Shown one piece after another: positions 56,707 through 64,000 of a DNA stretch of 64,000 bases. Source of the DNA: Bidens hawaiensis (Eukaryota; Streptophyta; Magnoliopsida; Asterales; Asteraceae). The DNA lies in contig JAIQDT010005823.1 of the NCBI GenBank assembly GCA_021521415.1, positions 142,966 through 206,965 of the forward strand, written 5' to 3'. Both the position numbers and the translations under genes were made by a program. The notes under the pieces are model-generated. The model had not been told where the DNA came from, ran no database searches, and saw nothing but the letters and a program-made list of their open reading frames with translations. Every line of letters begins with the position of its first letter. Position 1 is the first letter of the stretch.

Positions 56707-59700
56707 ACAAAACAAAGAGGTTTTTTATTTTTATTATTATTATTTCTATTATTTTTTTTAATGTTTATTTTGTGGTTTAATAAGAACCAGAATGAGCAGT
56801 TTTGGATATTTAGAAACAAAATGTTACCATTGTTGTTATGATGTGGTTAACTCACTTCAAAGACTAAGTGTTTTTGACTTGGTTCTGTTCTTCTATTGTT
56901 TTATTTACATTTTAAAATTGATTTCCAATGTATTGTAGCATGTATAGGGTTGCTCACGAGCCGAATCGAGTGAAGGCTTGCTCGTTGATTGGCTCGTTTA
57001 CAATCGAACCGACCGGATGAAAATCGAAACGAGCCAAAATCGAATTGTATATAGTTAAACAAATTAGTAGTTTTAGATAATGTTTAGTATGTTGTAAATT
57101 TTTAGGAGAAATAAGCTTGAAGAGTTGAGATATAATAAGAATGCAAACAAACTTCTAGGATATGTTTGGTTGGAGGTAATGGAATGAAGGGGGAATGAAA
57201 TGGGAGAAGGAATGGAATGGACAAGGAAATGAAATGGATAATTACCATTCATTAACCTATAGGAATGAAATCATTTATTAATTTTTATCGTTTGGTATCT
57301 AAAAAAATTGTAGAAATGAAATAGAAATAATAAAAACACTTCTATCTCAAAATACTTTTTAATCTCCCCCCCCCCAAAAAAAACCTACAATGGCGACGGT
57401 GGTAGCTCCGACGACGAAAATAGTGGCGATGGTGGTGGCAGCGGTGGTGGTGTCGGCGGAGTTGGTGGTGGTGCCGATGGTGGTGGTGGTTGTTAGGTGG
57501 TGGTGTTGTTAAAAAAATAGGGTGAAGGAGGAATAAAATGAAAAAAAAGAAGGGGGTGAGAAGGAATGGATTTGATGGAATGAGATTCCATGTGTAATGG
57601 ATGATTCCATTGAGCAACCAAACACCACTTTTTTCATTCCTACGTAATGAATCATTCCATTCCTACTGTCATTCATGCGTATCAAACGCTACCCTAGTAT
57701 TCTGAACACTTGAATCAAACTAATAAAACTATAAAATTGACAGAATAAGAACAATTTAAAATGATTTAAAAAAATGTATTCTTATATTTTATGTGTGTTG
57801 TCTATATATTTATATATTTGTTCATACATTTCGAGCGAGAAAACGAGCGGACACTTTCCGAGCAATTTCCGATAACTTTAGTTAAAGTGAGACAGTGTGA
57901 CATGTGTCAGCTTGGAAAGAGCCAATATTCTTTTCTTTATTTTTTTTTGAACAACAATTTACATTAAAAAGGCAAAGCAAGAAGCTACAATAAAAATAAG
58001 AATTAAAAGGAAAAGTAACACCACTCGTTCCAACGTAAAGCCTTAAAAAAAGCCTATTTTTTTTTATTCAAAGAAAATGCAAAGATATAACGTTTTCCAC
58101 CAACTTTGATATCACTATCGGTTTGTTGGAGAAGGCCGACTTATTTCTCGCCTATTAAATACACCAGCACACAGTCATAATAATACCTTGAAAGACTTTA
58201 TTCTTTTTATTACAAAGCCAATAGGTTAATGAACCGAAATCAAGCCAATAGGTGAAGTGATGCTTGCCAACATTTGTAGCTCACAAATATGACAAAGACT
58301 GATTATATATTTATAATTTTTACATATCTCAAGTTTCTAATAATTATGTGTTTTCGCTAATATATAATTTAAAGAGTAAACTGCAGTATTTGTTCTTGTG
58401 ATTTGTTCAAATTCGCTATTTCAGTTCAAAAGTTTAAAATTTGCTAATTTAGTCCCTAAGGTTTCATTTACGTTGCAATTTTCGTCCATAAGGTTTCGTT
58501 TTCATTGCGATTTTTGTCTCTATGGTTTGCTAAAATCTCTTATTTCAGTCCAAAATATGTTAACGAAAAAGACAGAAATTGCAATGAAAATGAAACACTG
58601 GGAACGAAAATAGCAAATTTTAAACTTTTGGACTAAAATGGCAATTTTGAACAAACCACATAAACGAAAACCGTAGTTTACTCAAATTTAAACTCTAAAC
58701 CATAAAATCACTTGACTAATAAAATATCATCTTAATTATTTTTTTGTGTAAAAAAATAATAAATAATTCATTTAAAAGTTAGTTTTCAAATTTTAGAAAT
58801 AAATCATATGCAGTGAAAAATAATATTAAATACCTTAACTTTTTTTTTAAAAAACAGCAAATTTCATAAACCACAAACTAGTAAACAGCTAGAAAACAAA
58901 CAAAAAAGTAAGGTTAACTTAATATAAAAAAATACATCATCACTCCAATTATTTTCATTGCAACATATAGGTAGGGGCAAGGCTACTTCCTTCATGGCTT
59001 GCACATAACCTTTTTGCTTTTCGTACGCTAAATAATGTCAAAAAAGGCTTTTCATAAATAAAAAATATATACTATAAAAAATTGAGCGTAAACAAGAAGC
59101 TTGCCAAGACTTGAGCTATGCTTGTTTAAATTATGAGAGCTCGAGTTTGGTTTATTTTGAGCTTTGATTCTGAAGTTTGAAATGATCTCAAATAACACAT
59201 GAACAGCTTAACTCATTAACACCCTTATTCAAAATCTATCATACTTATTTTCTCCTCTAAATATAGTGTATTGACATTCTTAAATTTGTTAAAAGATGTA
59301 TGAGAAATTATCTCTAACCTAAGTTTTGTATATTAATATCCATACTTTCTTATATTCCTTGTAAATTAAGCATAATTTTAGCACATTAAAGGTTCAAATT
59401 TTGTCATAACTATACGAAAAGGCGTGCTAGTTTAAATTTTATGTGTTAAAATCTTTAAATTTCCGGCAATAAACTTTAACTTAACTGACATTGGGGGGGG
59501 GGGGATTGTGATAGATGCCACAAGGTCTTAAGTTTGATATTTTAACTCAATGGGTCTTTGGGCAGCGGGTTTTCCTCGAAACAAGAAATGATAGGCTTGA
59601 GCTACTCGTGACGAAGGATCATTAGGGCAAGGGGTCCCCCCCCCCTCCCCTCCGGTTTTTGCGCAGCAGTGTAAATTTAGCTGTTTTTGGCCCGAATTTT

Positions 59701-60299
59701 TTATATGTAGTGTAAATTTACCTATTTTTGACCGAAAATTGAGCCCGACTCCCCTCTTTTATAAATTTTTTTGAAAAATAAATTTTGAGTCTGGCCCCTC
59801 CGGCCATCACGTGCAGGCTTCGCCACTGTGGGCTACCTGAACGTATGAGATCGATTTTTGCTATTAGATCTCGCTGGATAGTCAGATTTTATTGTTTGGT
59901 CGTTAAAATAAATAAATAAATAAACAACAAAAATAACTCAAGTGTTTCAAATAAAGAATAATACCTTGGGAAAATGTACTTAACTAAAATAACCACAAGT
60001 GCTTCCTTTTGATTCTTTTAAAGTACTTTTGAACAGTTCATAGCTCAAGAAACACAGAAAAGAACCTTTTAACAATTAAAAAATTACACAACAAAGTTAC
60101 TTTTTTTTTAAATCTTTCACTTCCAAGAAAACTTGAATTATGTTTTTCCATAAAACTTGTAAAACTAGTCAGAATTACAGTAATAAAAAATTTATCTTTT
60201 TTCTGAATTTCCCATTTTACCCTTGTGTTCAGTCAGAGTGCTACATTACATATTATTCTGTCTTGTTTCCTTCTTTTTGCTCAAAACACCACTCAAGAA
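56707..60299. other. Spacer with several inverted-repeat elements
   Basis: 56945-57070 is a GCTCG-type fragment. 57156-57696 is an element with ends TAGGATATGTTTGGTTG and its worn complement, containing GGTGGT trinucleotide repeats. 58374-58683 is listed separately. 59490-59831 is a region with an 11-13-G run and an AAGCTTCGCC-type element whose right end (GGCTTCGCCACTG) is clear. No gene is supported. Confidence 0.5.
58374..58683. mobile_element. Long-TIR MITE
   Basis: Inverted arms of about 70 bp start GAGTAAACTGCAGTATTTG and end AAAACCGTAGTTTACTC. Flanks AATTTAAA (58366-58373 and 58685-58692) are a likely target duplication. Fragments of the family lie near 40034, 51041 and perhaps 22640. 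Confidence 0.75.
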
Positions 60300-62869
60300 A
60301 TGGCTAAAGATGAAGACTTTAAGCTTCTCAAGATCCAAGTTCACTAACTTTTATTTTTTTTTAACTTTTATTTTTTTTATATATTTTCCTTTAATATTCT
60401 TCACATTCTTGATTTACTGTTCTTCATTCTTTGTATTTATTTATTTTATTTATTTATGTACTTTTATCTGCAGACTTGTACTTTGAGAGTAAACCTGCAC
60501 TGTGATGGTTGCAAGCACAAAGTCAAGAAAATTCTTCAGAGAATTGAAGGTGAGTTTTTTTTTTTAAGCTAGCAAAAATGTAACTTGGGTTTTGATAAAT
60601 TTGTTAAATTTATGCAAAATGTGGTTTTCTTTTGAAGATATTAAATCTAGAGGAATGTACAATTTTCTATACATAATGTACTAATTATCTCTGAAAATGA
60701 AGTCAATTAAATAATTATTACATATTCTACTATTTCAAGTATAAAGTGAAATGGGATTTTGAAAAAAGATTTATAATTTATGCAAAATGTGGCGTTCTTG
60801 TGATGTAATGCTTTTTTCAAGTCCTTTTTCATAGATAATGTTGCTAAAAGGCTAAATCCTCTAATAAGTACAATGTTGTACATCTCTCAATGCATGATGT
60901 ACAAGTCATGTTTTTTGGTTTTGCTTTGGATTTGTGAGCTTTTGAAGAAAAGATACAAATTTGATGTTCTTTTCTTGTGGATAGCTGATTTGTTTTGATG
61001 CTCAATAGGCCCTGTAAATGAACCGAACGAACACAAACAAGGGTATATTCGTGTTCGCGTTCATTCATTTATCTTTAAACGAAAACACGAACATAATCGG
61101 ACAAATATATGTGTTCATGCTCGATCGTTTAAAAAGTAAGCACGTTAGTGTCGTTTATGTTCGTTCATTTAAAATCTAAACAAACTGTTCACAAACATAC
61201 ATCGACAATGGCGAAGGTTGCTTAGGGCCTGGGTCCCCCCCTCCCCCTGCACTAGTGTAAATTTACACGTTTTCGTCCGAAATTTTTTATACATAGTGTA
61301 AATTTAGCCGTTTTCGGCCGAAATTTTTTATATGTAGTGTAGAATTTAGCCTTTTTCGCCTGAAATTTTTTATATGTAGTGTAAAATTTAGCCATTTTCA
61401 GCCGAAATTTTGTATGCATAGTGTAAAAATAGCCGTTTTCGGCTGAAAATTTGAGCACGGCCCCCTTCGTTTGTGAAATTTTGTATACATTTTGAGTCCG
61501 GACCCCCCGATGTCTTAGTCCAAGCTTCGCCACTGTACATGGAGATAATTGAACAAAAGATAAGCAAGCATTTATGAACAAACGTAAAGGAACATAAATG
61601 AACACGCTTAAATGAACACAAACGAACAAATATAAAACATTAGACGATCACGATTCATCAAAAGTTTTATCCTAAAATGAACATAAACAAACGTACATAA
61701 ACGAACTAAATTAACCTTCACGAGCTTAAATGAGCGAACGAAACATGTGGTCATGTCCATTCGTTTAATAAAATGAACGCAAACTTTTTGTTCATGTAAT
61801 TGTGTTCGGTGGTTTATTAAATGAACAAATATAAACGAACTTCCCGCCGAACGGTTCACTAAAAGCTCAGTTCTTTTACAGGCCTAGTCAACATATCATA
61901 TAATATACATGTGTTTGATACACTAACTGTGTTATAATATTATATATAGGTGTGTATCACGTTAACATAGATGCAGAGTTACAAAAGGTAACAGTTTCAG
62001 GAAGTGTAGACCCTGCAGTTTTGTTAAAGAAGCTTGTGAAAGCTGGTAAACATGCTGAAATTTGGTCAAACAAGTCAAACCAAAGTCAAAGTCAAAATCA
62101 GCAAAATCCGAAAGGAATTTGTAAAAAAGATGACAAGAAAAACACACCCCAGAAAGAAAACTTCATCAAAGGCCTTGAATCTTTGAAAAAACCGGAAAAG
62201 ATTCAACCTTTGACCGCCGGTGACGATTCGTTTGAAGATGATGAGGATTTGAGGTTTGTTTGTGGGAAAGCGAGTCAGTTAGGGATTTTGAAGCAGAAAC
62301 AAGAAGCAGGTGCGGGTTTGGGTAATGTACCAAAAAATTCAAAAAATAAAAGTCAACCCAACAATGCAAATGCGAAGAAAAGTCAAAGCGCGGGAGGGCA
62401 AAAGGGTAATTTTGAGAATTTGAATGAGGGTAAAAGTGTGAGTGACTTGGCCTCCATAATGAATAGTCTTGGTGTCGGTGCTGGTGTTGGTGCTGGTGGT
62501 AATCTTGGAGCGTTTGAACCGGCTTCGGGTGGTCAACATATGATGATGAACATGAGTGGTTTAGGATTCAACCACCACCACCAACACCAGCAAGAGTACA
62601 ACAACCACTCGGTTGTCGCCCCGTCATTAATGATGAACCTTCAAAACCGGCAATCAATGTATCAAAGGCCTCCTATCATGCCACCAACCACTGGCTACTA
62701 CTACTACAACTACCACTACAACCCCGAGCCTTACCCTTACTATGACCACCCTAACGACGGCTACTACTACGCTAAGCACCCTAACGACGGCTACTACTAC
62801 ACGGGTGGCGGCGGTGGTGATGTGAACATGATGAGTGATGAGAACACAAGCACTTGTGCTATCATGTGA
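60300..62869 (+). CDS. Heavy-metal-associated isoprenylated plant protein (HIPP)
   Basis: Exons: 60300-60338, 60474-60549, 61950-62869; all GT-AG, in phase, 344 aa. The N-terminal HMA domain has the metal-binding pair in [10 protein letters not shown] (Cys 23 and 26), then [19 protein letters not shown] and the [12 protein letters not shown] ending typical of HIPPs. A Lys/Gln-rich, low-complexity linker, a Gly-rich patch and a Tyr/Pro/His-rich tail follow. The protein ends in CAIM, a CaaX prenylation box. HIPPs bind transition metals and attach to membranes or other proteins; they are linked to metal homeostasis and stress. The ATG was chosen because [13 protein letters not shown] fits the family start. 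Confidence 0.92.
61010..61885. mobile_element. GTTCG-family element in HIPP intron 2
   Basis: Ends AGGCCCTGTAAATGAACCGA and ...TTCTTTTACAGGCCT are an inverted pair (AGGCC-TGTAAA). Filled with ACGAACATAAAC phrases; it carries the nested element at 61206-61535. Confidence 0.75.
61206..61535. mobile_element. Nested hAT-like CAGTGGCGAAGCTT element
   Basis: Ends CAATGGCGAAGGTTGC and CCAAGCTTCGCCACTG are inverted repeats. Flanks TACATCGA (61198-61205) and TACATGGA (61536-61543) form an 8-bp target duplication with one change. Inside, a unit of about 55-60 bp (GTGTAAATTTAGCCGTTTTC, then CGAAATTTTTTATA) repeats about four times. Confidence 0.85.
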
Positions 62870-64000
62870 GGGGCAAAAGTGGAAAAGATTTAGGCTTTTA
62901 AGTATGGTAAAAGAAGTAATGGTTTGATGTTGTTGATGTTTTTCTTTGTTAACCATGTTGAAATGACTTGTTTAATAATGGTTGATGTTCTTGTGTTTGT
63001 AGTGTCATCAATTGTTACATTTATTTATTAGTTTATTTGGCAAATCCCGTGTAATATACGGGTTCAAAAGCTAGCTGCCTATATAAGGTAATGTGTAATG
63101 AGGTGTTATAAGGGCATATATGGGTGGGTAAGGTTCCTACACAGCTAAACCATCTCGGGGCATTATAAGGACGTGTGCGTTTTCACCGTAAAGTCTGTAT
63201 GTATTTTGTAGTGGTAATGATTGAAAAGACATTATCCATTACATATGTTTTTTATTGAAGAAAAAAGTGACAATGACGTGGCAGAAACCCTTAAACGAAA
63301 TTGACTATTATGTATGGCCAAAGCGAAATTGTTCAATCGATATTTCTTTGTTAATCATAAATAAGAGGAGGAGCGTAAAGTGTTACACAGATATAGATAT
63401 TACGTGTTAACTTTTTTAAAAATATTTTTATTTTAAAGTTTGTTTTTCAAAAACAGATAATGTTCGTTGGTGTGAGACTTCGTAACCACAATACAAATAT
63501 ATTAAAGTCAACTCTGTGTCATTTGGGATGGTGGGACAAACCTTGGGAAGGACAATCCGTCCATAAGTGACGTATTATTAACAATCGACACACATTTTAT
63601 ATTGGTCCGGACATGATGAGTTCTAAAGGACTGTTTGATCGCTATTACTACTAATTGCTATTGAGTACATTGGCCATGCATACTAACTCAAGAAAAATAA
63701 TGTGCGAGCTACTTGTGGTGAAACAAATATATCAATATGATGACGTGTTGGTGTATTTGAAATGCGATGAATGAAGCCATCTTCTTAAACAAAGAAATTC
63801 TGACTTCTAATTTCTAAATTGGTGAATGGTTTTAAATCTTTGGGGTTTTCTTTGGATGCCTTCATAGCCTTTGGGTTTTTTGGGAAGGCGTATAACTTAG
63901 AGGTGCACAAAAAACCTAAACCCGGAACGGGTTTTTTTATACCCGGGTTTTATCATCCGAACCCGTACCGACCCTACCCGTAGGGTACGGAAGGGTATTC
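62870..64000. other. 3' flank of HIPP gene and spacer; element start at the window edge
   Basis: No further gene is visible. From about 63900 a TAGAGGTGCACAAAAAACC terminus followed by ACCCG/CGGGT phrases resembles the start of the element type seen at 11672 and 19289; it is cut by the window end. Confidence 0.5.

Noticed and set aside
57342..57617. His-rich minus-strand frame
   Set aside because: Translation of GGTGGT trinucleotide repeats inside a MITE.
62654..62956. Val-rich minus-strand frame under the HIPP tail
   Set aside because: It is the complement of the His/Tyr-rich repeat codons of the HIPP last exon.

Overview
This is nuclear DNA of a flowering plant. The genes are split by GT-AG introns, coding islands sit in AT-rich repeat-laden DNA, and the families (GH9 endoglucanase, ABCG7 half-transporter, PADRE/DUF4228 protein, HIPP metallochaperone, Tat-lineage Ty3/gypsy element) are plant-specific or plant-typical. 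The repeat style (short inverted-repeat elements ending in ...TTTGCACCCCT, GTTCGTTTA-rich elements) suggests an asterid, perhaps Asteraceae; that is inference.

Layout. 1-10087: 3' part of a Tat-lineage Ty3/gypsy retrotransposon: gag end plus full pol on +, a 7-exon antisense gene on -, and one LTR. 11209-19004 (-): a 7-exon class B GH9 endo-beta-1,4-glucanase whose exon 6 carries a one-base frameshift, with introns and promoter full of repeats. 23268-24330: a decayed duplicate of its last exon and intron. 25-31 kb: repeat spacer with a probable solo LTR (26345-28614) and a SINE. 31640-31955: 5' fragment of a small basic-protein gene. 32309-39510 (+): an ABCG7-like gene in which exons 7-9 lie in three apparently identical 1047-bp tandem copies. 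42904-48437 (+): a multi-pass membrane protein gene, also with a one-base frameshift, and extra exon-1 copies inside intron 1. 49909-50427 (-): PADRE-domain protein. 52606-56706 (+): SETD9-like SET-domain protein with a repeat-expanded first intron. 60300-62869 (+): heavy-metal-associated isoprenylated protein (HIPP).

The cellular genes do not form a pathway; this is an ordinary gene series. The recurrent theme is structural: short hAT-like elements, many with 8-bp target duplications, lie inside introns, and local tandem duplications (211 bp to about 1 kb) have arisen beside them in at least four genes. No new enzymatic or defence system was found. The observations most worth checking are the exact ABCG7 triplication, the intact spliced antisense gene in the retrotransposon, and the paired duplicated GH9 segments that serve as mutual empty sites for two transposons. 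Exon-intron models were built by hand from splice motifs, reading-frame phase and remembered family sequences; no alignment was run.
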